A stretch of DNA of 64,000 nt from UBA1731 sp964567665. Lineage in GTDB: Bacteria > Verrucomicrobiota > Kiritimatiellia > RFP12 > UBA1067. The stretch is from positions 1 to 64,000 of the forward strand of contig CAZMNN010000007.1 in assembly GCA_964567665.1 (NCBI GenBank), written 5' to 3'. The position numbers were made by a program, and so were the translations under genes. This document shows, one piece after another, positions 1-7,463 of the stretch. The notes below the pieces were generated by a model that did no database searches, was not told where the DNA came from, and worked only from the letters and a program-made list of their open reading frames with translations. Every line of letters begins with the position of its first letter. Positions within the stretch are counted from its first letter, which is position 1.

Positions 1-106
1 GAATGACGGGTGACTTCTGGTGGGCCAGCGCCCACACCGTCTCCGTCAACACGGCTGGAGACGTGCCGACACCGGCAACCAGAACCACCTTTCTGCCATC
101 GCGCAT
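1..106 (-). CDS. CRISPR-associated ring nuclease / CARF-type protein (NE0113-like), N-terminal fragment
   Basis: Only the first 35 codons are in the window; the gene runs off the left edge. Translation from the ATG at 106 gives a short basic start followed by a hydrophobic strand and the motif GVGTSPAVLTETVWALAH. A beta strand followed by G-x-x-x-SP-x-V-x-TE is what I recall for the N-terminal Rossmann strand/loop of the NE0113-type CRISPR-associated family (Cas_NE0113, related to CARF/ring-nuclease proteins of type III systems). The start is supported by an AGGAAAA Shine-Dalgarno sequence about 8 bases upstream. It follows the LolA-like gene by 56 bases in the same direction. No cas gene or repeat array is visible in the window, so the functional link to CRISPR is inference from the N-terminus alone. 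Confidence 0.55.
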   Translation of the reverse strand, partial: MRDGRKVVLVAGVGTSPAVLTETVWALAHQKSPVI

Positions 107-162
107 TGCCAACTTTTCCTCACTTGCAGATTGAAACATACGCCATGGACAGATCGGCCCTT

Positions 163-771
163 CTACTTGCCTACCTTGAGGCTATCGACAACTATCTTTG
201 TGCGGTGGCCGGATCCAATTGTCTCGACCTCCAGCACATTCGGGAACCAGCGTCCGTCAAACTTCTTTATGCGTGTACCCCAAAGGCGGCGGACGGGCTT
301 GCCGTCCACCAGCTCCTCCGCCTGCATCAGACATCCGGTCTTCCTGTCGCACCATGCCCGCACGTTGCGCGAACCGTTCGATATCAGAATCACATCGCAT
401 TTCTGTCCGTGAACGGACTCCCCTTCACGTTCGGCCTCGTACTCGGCCTTCGGCCACCAGAGGAAGTCCAGCGTAAGGTCAAGCCACGTCACATCCGTCT
501 TGAGGACGCGCCCCTCCGGAACCTTGCCGGGACTGCGTATCTCCATCCTCTCGATGACGTTTGTCGTATCGTGTTCACGGAACTCAAGAAGCAGCTTGGC
601 CGGCACGGTCGTGCGGTCTGCGTTCATCGTGTAGTCATACTCGCCGGACGGAATCCCCTTGCGGTTTCTCAGCACGATTTCACCCGTCGCCGCCATATGC
701 TCCGACGGAAGCATTGCGCGGCAGTTCGCCAGCACATCCATTGCCGAGCAGAAGAGAAGCATGGCAATCAT
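163..771 (-). CDS. LolA-like outer-membrane lipoprotein-sorting protein
   Basis: A 202-residue secreted protein with a hydrophobic N-terminus (about residues 1-16) acting as a signal peptide. The rest is beta-rich: a repeated E/R pattern in strands, then DLTLDFLWWP, then a cysteine-bearing strand and a C-terminal segment ending GRWFPNVLEVE. This is the pattern of LolA-like proteins (outer membrane lipoprotein-sorting family), in which strands carrying a precursor-type sequence wrap a lipid-binding cavity. It starts with an ATGA overlap on the stop of the TPR gene, so translation is probably coupled. The family usually shuttles lipids or lipoproteins in the periplasm; the partner here is unknown. 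Confidence 0.6.
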   Translation of the reverse strand: MIAMLLFCSAMDVLANCRAMLPSEHMAATGEIVLRNRKGIPSGEYDYTMNADRTTVPAKLLLEFREHDTTNVIERMEIRSPGKVPEGRVLKTDVTWLDLTLDFLWWPKAEYEAEREGESVHGQKCDVILISNGSRNVRAWCDRKTGCLMQAEELVDGKPVRRLWGTRIKKFDGRWFPNVLEVETIGSGHRTKIVVDSLKVGK

Positions 772-1775
772 TTCAGTTTCGCCTCCAGTCTGGAATCCCT
801 GGGTCCGCCGAGCGCACGGCCAAGTTCGTAGTACTGCCTGGCGCTGTCGACGCCCTCGCCCTCAATCTTGAACATCAGGTGCGCAAGATTGTAGTACGGT
901 ATGTAGTTCTTTGGATGTGCGCGCATCGCCTTCTCAAGCGTCCGCCGGGCCGCAAGGTAGTACTTCAGCCCGCTCTGAGCCGCAGAGCGCAGAATCAGCA
1001 CATTCAGATCATCCTTGCGCTCCTTCTCAAGATCCTCCAGCAGAAGATCCGCCGCCGCATAGTCCTTCGCCTTCAGCTCGCGGATTGCGGTCTGGATGCT
1101 CTCGTCAAAATTCATCGCCGCCCTGTCCGCATCGGCAGCCTTCATCTTTCCGCCAGCCTTTGGCGGCACTTTGATCACGCCCTTGTCGCCGGACTTGGAA
1201 TTCGCCTTAACCGCACTGTCATCTGCCGCCTTTGCGGAGGACGCTTCAGACGACACCTTGGCGGACGACTTCTTCGACGCATCCGCCTCGATCTTTCCTG
1301 CGTTCGCCTTTTCAGCGTCCTTCTTTGCGGCATCCGTCTTTCCGCCGCCTTTCTTCTTCGCCTGCTCCTCGTCGTACTTTCTCTGAAGCTCCGTGGTGTC
1401 AGTGACCGCGACGGCGCGGATGTTCTGGTTCACTTGCGCAAAGCGGATGGAGTCTATCGCGGCAGATGTCGCCGCAATCTTGTTTCTGAGCGGCGCAAAC
1501 TCCGGCTTTTCGGCACGATCCGGATTCTTGGCCGCGACATCCACAAGGTTCGTCAAAGCGGCATTGTAAAGCTCAAGAGCCTTCTCTGCATCGCCGTCAA
1601 GCGATGCGTCCTCAGCCTGTTCGATGAGGTCATTTGCGTTTTCGAGAAGACGGTGGAGACGAGGAGGACTGTCAGGAGAATCTTCATCGTTGCCGAACGG
1701 CCAGTACCACGCCGCCCGGACGGGGACGGATGCAAGAGCGAAAAGCGCTGCAGCCAAGAGAACTGTATGTTTCAT
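768..1775 (-). CDS. Secreted TPR protein with a long charged linker
   Basis: A 335-residue protein. Residues 1-21 form a signal peptide ending VRAA. Residues 45-110 are helical and TPR-like (dGDAEKALELYNAAL). Residues 125-215 are a low-complexity Lys/Ala/Asp/Ser linker. Residues 225-330 hold further TPR-type helices, including KYYLAARRTLEKAMRAHPKN. It is probably a periplasmic scaffold working with the LolA-like protein encoded next. The ATG overlaps the ApbE stop by four bases. An extended -10 (TGGTATAAT) ends only eight bases before this ATG, so a leaderless transcript could also start here. The exact function is unknown. Confidence 0.7.
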   Translation of the reverse strand: MKHTVLLAAALFALASVPVRAAWYWPFGNDEDSPDSPPRLHRLLENANDLIEQAEDASLDGDAEKALELYNAALTNLVDVAAKNPDRAEKPEFAPLRNKIAATSAAIDSIRFAQVNQNIRAVAVTDTTELQRKYDEEQAKKKGGGKTDAAKKDAEKANAGKIEADASKKSSAKVSSEASSAKAADDSAVKANSKSGDKGVIKVPPKAGGKMKAADADRAAMNFDESIQTAIRELKAKDYAAADLLLEDLEKERKDDLNVLILRSAAQSGLKYYLAARRTLEKAMRAHPKNYIPYYNLAHLMFKIEGEGVDSARQYYELGRALGGPRDSRLEAKLK

Positions 1776-2593
1776 GGTTGTCCATTATACCATATGAGAG
1801 GGTCGAAAAAACGATCTTTGCACGTCGGCTGCCGCCTTGCGACAAGGATTCTGGTGGATAGCGCATTTGCGGCGGACTGCAGCTCTTTAGGCGACATCGA
1901 CAGCGCAGCGGTCGTGAGGGCATCGGCCACGGCTCCGCTTTCCGCCGTCGCCCAGCTCTGCGCCCATCGCGTTCCCCTTACGCCGCGCCGCACATCCCAG
2001 ATATGCTCGCCTCGAATTTCGGTGCCGCTCCCTGAAAGCGCACCGTGCGACAGCTCAACCACGGTGTCGAGCCGGGTGCGCTCCTTGAACGGCCCGCCCA
2101 CCCCAAGCCGCCAAGGGCCGCCCGACGCAAGCACGGTGCTTGTGCCGGCGTCAAGCAACCAGTCCGTGAGCCCGAACTGCTCCCCTTCGAGTATCTTGCG
2201 GCATTCATCAAGCGCATAGCCTTTCCCTATGCCGCCGAAATCAAGCTCCACACGCTCCCTTGCGGCGATGCGGCACCGTTCCGGGTCGATTGAGAGAGCC
2301 GAAAAGTTGCGACGCTCCACCGTGGGATCGAACGCCCCCGCCGTTGCGGCGCACACCTGCGCACTGATGACGAGCAGATCCACAGTCTCACGGGAGACGG
2401 TTCCAACTTCACCCGGCCTCAGCGCACGGATCACCGCAACGTCGCTCGTGTCGTTGAACCTTGTGAGCAGAAGCTCCAGTGCGTCTATCCTGTCGAAGCA
2501 GGCCTTCGCCGCCGACGCGGCAAGAGCACCGTCACCGGAGTTCACTGTCAACGTGAACTCCGTATCCATCGCCTTATGATGATACCGCGACAT
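1772..2593 (-). CDS. FAD:protein FMN transferase (ApbE family), apparently cytoplasmic
   Basis: A 273-residue ApbE homologue; the family moves FMN from FAD onto a threonine of an acceptor protein in a Mg-dependent reaction. Visible family marks are the N-terminal AMDTEF (usual AMGTxF), GAFDPTV near residue 88, DFGGIGKGYALD near 120, a DAGTS loop near 148 and a C-terminal ADALTTAALSM. There is no signal peptide or lipobox, unlike the second ApbE in this window, so it probably works in the cytoplasm. The start at 2593 overlaps the end of atpA by 20 bases; the next ATG falls inside the conserved N-terminal motif and was rejected. Its position directly after a V-ATPase A subunit is unusual. Confidence 0.85.
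   Translation of the reverse strand: MSRYHHKAMDTEFTLTVNSGDGALAASAAKACFDRIDALELLLTRFNDTSDVAVIRALRPGEVGTVSRETVDLLVISAQVCAATAGAFDPTVERRNFSALSIDPERCRIAARERVELDFGGIGKGYALDECRKILEGEQFGLTDWLLDAGTSTVLASGGPWRLGVGGPFKERTRLDTVVELSHGALSGSGTEIRGEHIWDVRRGVRGTRWAQSWATAESGAVADALTTAALSMSPKELQSAANALSTRILVARRQPTCKDRFFDPLIWYNGQP
1784..1792 (-). promoter_or_regulatory. Extended -10 element, possible leaderless promoter of the TPR gene
   Basis: TGGTATAAT lies inside the last codons of the ApbE gene (encoding WYN) and ends eight bases before the ATG of the TPR gene, the same distance as at nadB. It may be coincidental coding sequence, but it fits the local promoter consensus exactly. Confidence 0.35.
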
Positions 2594-4373
2594 CGGCCGC
2601 CGATTCGATTTTCGACGTCAGAGCGCCGCGCAGATCATCAAATTCCCGAGAACCCATCTTCTTGTCGTTCCAGTCGATGAACGTCTGCTGCAGATCGAGG
2701 AAGAATTTCCGGGCGTCATCCTTCTCGTTGAATCCGTAATCCGTGAACAGTGCCTTCTCCACGATGTCGAACATCGTCTTCTGCCGTTCGATCGGCGTAC
2801 TGGCATCCGAATCGGAGAACGCATTCTGTTGAAGATACACGGCATCGAGGAACTCCGCCTTCAGGTACGTTGTGAAATCCTCAAGGGACGTACCCTCCTC
2901 ACCGACGACCTTCATCATCTGTCCGACCTCATTGCCCCTGCGGAGAAGCGTCCGAGCCTTTTCCACACGCGGCTGCTCGATCACCGAGTTATAGTGGCTC
3001 CACGATTCGAGAGGGTCGATGGCTGGATAGCGACGTGCATCGGAACGCGCCCTGGAAAGACCATGGAATCCGCCTACGACCTTGAGCGTCGCCTGAGTTA
3101 CAGGCTCGTCAAAATTGCCGCCGGCCGGCGACACCGTGCCTCCTATCGTGATGGAGCCGGTGGATCCGTCCTTGAGCCTGACTCGCCCGGCGCGTTCGTA
3201 GAACGCCGCAATGCGCGATTCAAGATACGCGGGGAACGCCTCTTCGCCAGGAATCTCCTCAAGACGTCCGGAGAGTTCGCGCATGGCCTGCGCCCAACGC
3301 GAAGTGGAATCTGCGAGGACGAGTACGTTCAGCCCCATCTGCCTAAAATATTCTGCAAGCGTGACTGCGGTGTACACCGAGGCCTCACGGGATGCGACAG
3401 GCATGGACGACGTGTTGCAGATTATGATCGTGCGCTTCATCAGCGACTGGCCGGTCTTGGGATCTGTGATCTCAGGAAACTCCTTCAGAGTCTCCACAAC
3501 TTCGCCGGCGCGTTCGCCACAGGCCGCAGAAATGACGATGTCGACCTTGGCGTAGCGTGCGGTGGTCTGCTGCAGCACCGTCTTGCCGGCTCCGAACGGG
3601 CCAGGGATGCAGTATGTGCCGCCGATGGCCACAGGGAAGAACGTATCGATCGTCCGCACCGTCGTCTCAAGCGTCTCCTCCGGAGCCAAACGCTCCGCGA
3701 AGCATCTTATCGGCACCTTGACCGGCCAGCGCTGCATCATCTGGACAGACACGGGGGCCGAGCCGTCGTCAGGCGCAAGCGTCGCGATGGTGTCGGTGAC
3801 GGTGTAGTCCCCCTCTGCGGCGACAGACTGCACCGTATACGCGCCGCGCATCGAAAACGGAACCATTATTCTGTGGCCGGGCATGAACACGCCCTGATCG
3901 TTCGTGGCGTTGTTGAAGATGCCCTCCGTGACCCAGCCAAGCGGTTCGCCCGCAGTGACACGCTGCCCGACCTTTGCGGTTGGATGCCAATCCCACTTGC
4001 GCGTCCTTGAAAGTCCCGGCATGTACATCCCGCGCTGAAGGAAGAAACCTGCCTCCTTCGATATCCTGCCGGCCTCCTCCGCAAGTTCGGGAAGCGGATT
4101 CTGCAGACCGTCGTAGACCTGCGCAAGCATTCCTGGCCCGAGTTCGGCCGCGAGCAGTTCGCCCGTGAACTCCACCGTGCCGTCAACCGTCAGCCCCGTC
4201 GTGGAGTCGAACACCTGCATATCGCACCGCGAGCCGCGCACGCGCACGATTTCGGCCATCAGCTTCTTGTCGCCAAGTATCGCGTACCCGACTTCGTTCT
4301 GCGCCACGGCGCCAGTGAACGCGACCGTGATCATGTTGCCGCTCACCGCGACGATCTTGCCTGTTGCTGTCAT
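2574..4373 (-). CDS. atpA: V-type ATP synthase catalytic subunit A
   Basis: A full-length 599-residue catalytic subunit of an A/V-type ATPase, which couples ATP turnover to H+ or Na+ movement across the inner membrane. It shows an N-terminal beta-barrel, the non-homologous region typical of A subunits (about 110-190), a Walker A loop GPFGAGKTVLQQ near residue 230, ACGERAGEV, the Walker B-side segment LNVLVLADSTSRWAQA near 345, and the C-terminal helical domain. Subunit E and DUF2764 lie upstream in the same operon, as in Chlamydiae and other PVC bacteria. Subunit B does not follow: the next gene is ApbE, overlapping by 20 bases. The remaining subunits must be elsewhere in the genome. Confidence 0.95.
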   Translation of the reverse strand: MTATGKIVAVSGNMITVAFTGAVAQNEVGYAILGDKKLMAEIVRVRGSRCDMQVFDSTTGLTVDGTVEFTGELLAAELGPGMLAQVYDGLQNPLPELAEEAGRISKEAGFFLQRGMYMPGLSRTRKWDWHPTAKVGQRVTAGEPLGWVTEGIFNNATNDQGVFMPGHRIMVPFSMRGAYTVQSVAAEGDYTVTDTIATLAPDDGSAPVSVQMMQRWPVKVPIRCFAERLAPEETLETTVRTIDTFFPVAIGGTYCIPGPFGAGKTVLQQTTARYAKVDIVISAACGERAGEVVETLKEFPEITDPKTGQSLMKRTIIICNTSSMPVASREASVYTAVTLAEYFRQMGLNVLVLADSTSRWAQAMRELSGRLEEIPGEEAFPAYLESRIAAFYERAGRVRLKDGSTGSITIGGTVSPAGGNFDEPVTQATLKVVGGFHGLSRARSDARRYPAIDPLESWSHYNSVIEQPRVEKARTLLRRGNEVGQMMKVVGEEGTSLEDFTTYLKAEFLDAVYLQQNAFSDSDASTPIERQKTMFDIVEKALFTDYGFNEKDDARKFFLDLQQTFIDWNDKKMGSREFDDLRGALTSKIESAADVAVSS

Positions 4374-4427
4374 GGTTTTTGTTCCCGATAGATTGATTGA
4401 TGAAATGGCGAGCCGACACCATCCGCG

Positions 4428-4904
4428 CTATACGGCGACCTCCGCCGCTGCGGTCAGCCTTGAAAATATCGCGTTGCCCGCGTCTCGCGATATCCTGTTC
4501 CGCTTCAGGACGATCTTCAACCGCAGCGCATACGTCTCAAGTGCGCCACTTGAAAGCGGAGACGCCACCGGCGTCAGCTCTCCGGCGGCATCCCACCAAA
4601 TGCGGTCGAGAGCCGTTTCCCGCTTGAGAGGATCCTTCTCCTGGAATGCCGCCGTGACGCGGTTCTGCCAGTACAGGTCGCAGCCGTCAACGCTGCGGCG
4701 ATGGCGGTCGTCACCACGAGCGGACGCCATCGCATTTCTCAGCTGCGTCTCAAGATCGCGCCATTTGGACGATCCAACCCCGGATATGGCATCTGGAACG
4801 ACGAACCCGCCAGGCAGCATCGCGGCGAACTGCTCCCACGTGTACGGAGCCTGTCCGTCGAACGATAGCGGCTGCAGAGAGGAAACTATGTAGTCGATTG
4901 ACAT
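4428..4904 (-). CDS. DUF2764 protein, V-ATPase operon companion
   Basis: A 158-residue protein beginning MSIDYIVSSLQPLSFDG, the typical opening of DUF2764 proteins, which in Chlamydiae and related bacteria sit between the E and A subunits of the V-ATPase operon. It is mostly helical, charged and lacks a signal or membrane segment. It lies 16 bases after the subunit E gene and 54 bases before atpA. The family has no established function; by position it may act as an assembly or central-stalk component (the position of subunit C in archaeal operons), but that is inference. Confidence 0.8.
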   Translation of the reverse strand: MSIDYIVSSLQPLSFDGQAPYTWEQFAAMLPGGFVVPDAISGVGSSKWRDLETQLRNAMASARGDDRHRRSVDGCDLYWQNRVTAAFQEKDPLKRETALDRIWWDAAGELTPVASPLSSGALETYALRLKIVLKRNRISRDAGNAIFSRLTAAAEVAV

Positions 4905-4920
4905 CTCAAGCCGTCCCGGC

Positions 4921-5502
4921 TTACGCCTCCGCCATCAGTCTGGCAAGTTCAGGGCGAAGACGCTTCGACATCTCGGCGGCTATGGCCGCGCCGGTGAAGT
5001 CGTGTTCCACGCGTCCGCCGTCAAGCCGCACGGAGAACCCTGTTCCGATGGCGTCATCAAGAACCACCTTGAAATCCTTCCTGTCCGCAAGCTGCGCCCT
5101 GAGCGCCTCGGCGATCTTCGCCCCGGCGGCGATCTCTCCGCCGCCTGCAACTTCCTTTACGGCTGAAGCAACGACCGAAGCGACCGTTGCCGGGTCTGCA
5201 AGAGCCGTATCGACATCTGCGCGAAGCAGACGCTCAAGAAGCTGCGTGACAGCCCGTTCGACGGTTACGACAGCGTCCCTCGCCGCCTGCCTCATCGTCT
5301 CCTTTGCGCGTTCGGCGGACTCCTTCGCCTTCGTCTCCGCATCCGCAGCGCACTTCTCCGCTGCCGCCTTTGCGTCCTTCACGATGGCCGCAGCCTGCGC
5401 CTTGGCCGCAGAAACTATCTCATCCGCCTTTGCGCTGGCTTTCTCCACGCCGTCGCGGTTGATTTTCTCTATGAGACTTTGAAGCTCTTCCGCCATGTCC
5501 AT
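4921..5502 (-). CDS. atpE: V-type ATP synthase subunit E (peripheral stalk)
   Basis: A 193-residue protein with a long Ala/Lys/Glu-rich coiled coil (about residues 10-90) and a C-terminal alpha/beta domain containing DAIGTGFSVRLDGG. This matches subunit E of A/V-type ATPases, which forms the peripheral stalk with subunit G/H and holds the A3B3 head. It is the first gene of the operon, behind a promoter at 5532-5560. The start ATG at 5502 is preceded by CTGGAG at a good spacing. No separate subunit G/H gene is visible upstream. The identification rests on the coiled-coil architecture plus operon position. Confidence 0.8.
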   Translation of the reverse strand: MDMAEELQSLIEKINRDGVEKASAKADEIVSAAKAQAAAIVKDAKAAAEKCAADAETKAKESAERAKETMRQAARDAVVTVERAVTQLLERLLRADVDTALADPATVASVVASAVKEVAGGGEIAAGAKIAEALRAQLADRKDFKVVLDDAIGTGFSVRLDGGRVEHDFTGAAIAAEMSKRLRPELARLMAEA

Positions 5503-5531
5503 CTCCAGTTGCTGTAAAAAAACTGTGTGTG

Positions 5532-5560
5532 ATTATACCCCTTCGGAGAAATTAGGACAA
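5532..5560 (-). promoter_or_regulatory. Sigma70-type promoter of the V-ATPase operon
   Basis: On the minus strand TTGTCC (5555-5560) is followed after 17 bases by a perfect TATAAT (5532-5537) preceded by GGG. It lies about 30 bases upstream of the subunit E start codon. Confidence 0.65.
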
Positions 5561-5650
5561 GCGAAAAAACCGAAGCTCGAAGGCGTACTTGCGATGCACT
5601 CCGGACGACCGCCCAAATCAAGGCCAAAGCCCTGACAACATGCGCAAACG

Positions 5651-7423
5651 TCACCGAATGCTGATTACGAGGCCGTAGCTGCGGAGCGGACTGACCGTCA
5701 GGGATTTCACCGTATAGTAGCCGCTGTCGTCGTCACGGAGCGCCAGGTTGCGCAGAATGACTGTGTTCAACCCCTCCTTCATGAAAGATGGCGGGACGTC
5801 AAACGACCATGACAATGGCATGATGCTCTCGCTTTCATACGCAGTCCTTCCGTTCACAATCACATCATATGCACCGACATTCGCCGCAATGTAGCTGTCA
5901 CGCACAAAAGTCCATCGGTAGCCGTACGTCTGCGCGAGCTTGGCGGAAAGCGAAAATCTCCATACGATGTTGGTGTGTTTGCTTGTAAATCTGCTGGAAA
6001 TGTACCCCCAGAGGTTGTTCGGGTCTTCATCATGCAGATGACCAACGGGATCCTGCTCTGATCCATTAAGCGTTCTGTCGAATCCGCCGCCCATCTCAAG
6101 CCAGTCTATGCCCAACCCAGTGCCTTCTTCAAGCAAAAGCCTGAGCGTACATTCCTCTCCGGGCGTAATCGCATCCGATGGAATATGGAAGCATACGTCC
6201 GCCGCCCCTTTTACTGTCTTCGTCTCAAGACGATTTCCATTCACCAGGAGCGTAAGCGATCCGTCTGATCCGGGACACGTCTTCATGTGCAGAACCCGCG
6301 CATGGGGACGCACTGACCTGTTCGTGAAAACGATATCCGCATATTCGCCCGCAGTCTCAAACCTTCCCTTCATGCGGAGCCAACCGTCAGATGGGCGATA
6401 CGCCCCCGATGATGTGACCGCAAACTCATCGGAAGAGCCGTTCGCGATGCCGACCTGAAAATCAGCGGCCTCTCCGCCCATGAACGCCTCCTCTATCTCA
6501 GCTTCCGAGAGAACCCTGTTCCATATCGCAACCTGATGCAGATCGCCGTTGAAATTCTTTTCGTAGTGATCCAACTTCCGATATGTCCATGAATCCTGCG
6601 GGTAGTAATTGTTATTTCCGGCGCGTGTCATGTAGACGCCGATGCCCACACAGCTGTTTGTGCGCACGTCATTGAAGAACGTGCCGCCGCAATTTCTTTT
6701 CCGGATCCACTTGTAGTCCATCTTCCCTTCCGGGAAAAAGTACAGGGTTGCCGCCTTGCGGTCTGCGGCGATGGCGACATCGTACCATTTCCCCTTCTCC
6801 ACCTTGAAATCTTTTTCATTGCTAAAAGAACACCATGTTGGATCGTTATCGACGAGGAAATATCCGTCATCAGAATTCTCGCTTTTCACGATGGACAGAC
6901 AGAATCCGTCAGTTCCACGGCCCAAACAGCTGAACAGGCAGGAGCGTGTTGTCAACTCTGTCCCGTCCGGACGCACAGTGACACCTTCCCAGCGAAAACG
7001 TATGACCGCCGTCACGCAGGTCGTCGAGGGAAAACCCTCCGCCATTGTGAATCCGCTTGCCCACGCGGCGTTAGTTCCGTCCGAATACACCTGCGTCGCC
7101 GTCTTGAGACGCAGCACCCTGCTGCGCATCGACACGCAGCGGCGCGGCATGACCACATCCGTGACCGGACAGGCGACGCCCTTGTTGGTCGTCGTTCCAT
7201 CAACAGTCCCCCGTACAAGCAGACTGATTGGATCGGACGCATACCTTCTCCGGGCATCCTTGGCCTCGCCTTCGCGCACAACGCCATCGCCATCCGCATC
7301 GGCATCGCCCTGCAACACAAACACCGCGTCATCGAATACACCCGCCGCAGCATTCATGGAGCAGCAGACAAGCACCGCCGACAGACAGTGCAGCAGAAAC
7401 GTTGATTTGCCTTTTGATTTCAT
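5651..7423 (-). CDS. Secreted LamG-like / concanavalin-fold protein with EF-hand loop
   Basis: A 590-residue protein. The ATG at 7423 was chosen over an upstream in-frame start because GGAGGAG precedes it and a signal peptide (residues 1-27) follows. Residues 42-53 form an EF-hand-type Ca loop (DADGDGVVREGE). Residues 110-310 look like a LamG/concanavalin A-like sandwich (ending NFNGDLHQVAIWNRVLSEAE, the usual last strand of this fold). The last 250 residues are beta-rich and resemble rhamnogalacturonan-lyase-type accessory domains. No catalytic motif was recognised, so binding or adhesion is more likely than hydrolysis. The C-terminus SYGLVISIR resembles the tails of the three giant repeat proteins. 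It follows the glycosidase gene by 40 bases, probably in one operon. Confidence 0.65.
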   Translation of the reverse strand: MKSKGKSTFLLHCLSAVLVCCSMNAAAGVFDDAVFVLQGDADADGDGVVREGEAKDARRRYASDPISLLVRGTVDGTTTNKGVACPVTDVVMPRRCVSMRSRVLRLKTATQVYSDGTNAAWASGFTMAEGFPSTTCVTAVIRFRWEGVTVRPDGTELTTRSCLFSCLGRGTDGFCLSIVKSENSDDGYFLVDNDPTWCSFSNEKDFKVEKGKWYDVAIAADRKAATLYFFPEGKMDYKWIRKRNCGGTFFNDVRTNSCVGIGVYMTRAGNNNYYPQDSWTYRKLDHYEKNFNGDLHQVAIWNRVLSEAEIEEAFMGGEAADFQVGIANGSSDEFAVTSSGAYRPSDGWLRMKGRFETAGEYADIVFTNRSVRPHARVLHMKTCPGSDGSLTLLVNGNRLETKTVKGAADVCFHIPSDAITPGEECTLRLLLEEGTGLGIDWLEMGGGFDRTLNGSEQDPVGHLHDEDPNNLWGYISSRFTSKHTNIVWRFSLSAKLAQTYGYRWTFVRDSYIAANVGAYDVIVNGRTAYESESIMPLSWSFDVPPSFMKEGLNTVILRNLALRDDDSGYYTVKSLTVSPLRSYGLVISIR

Positions 7424-7463
7424 GTCATCTCCTCCATCTGTGTCGTATCGTTGCCAAATGCCG

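Noticed and set aside
1201..1400. Low-complexity Lys/Ala/Ser stretch in the TPR gene as a possible tandem DNA repeat
   Set aside because: The codons vary and no repeat unit recurs at the DNA level; it is a charged protein linker.
561..2219. Plus-strand open frame of 552 codons opposite the TPR and ApbE genes
   Set aside because: It is antisense to two well-supported genes, rich in Arg/Ser/Leu without domain pattern, and typical of spurious frames in GC-rich DNA.
5540..5650. Possible terminator between the LamG gene and the V-ATPase promoter
   Set aside because: Only a five-base imperfect stem and a T6 run that are not adjacent; not convincing.
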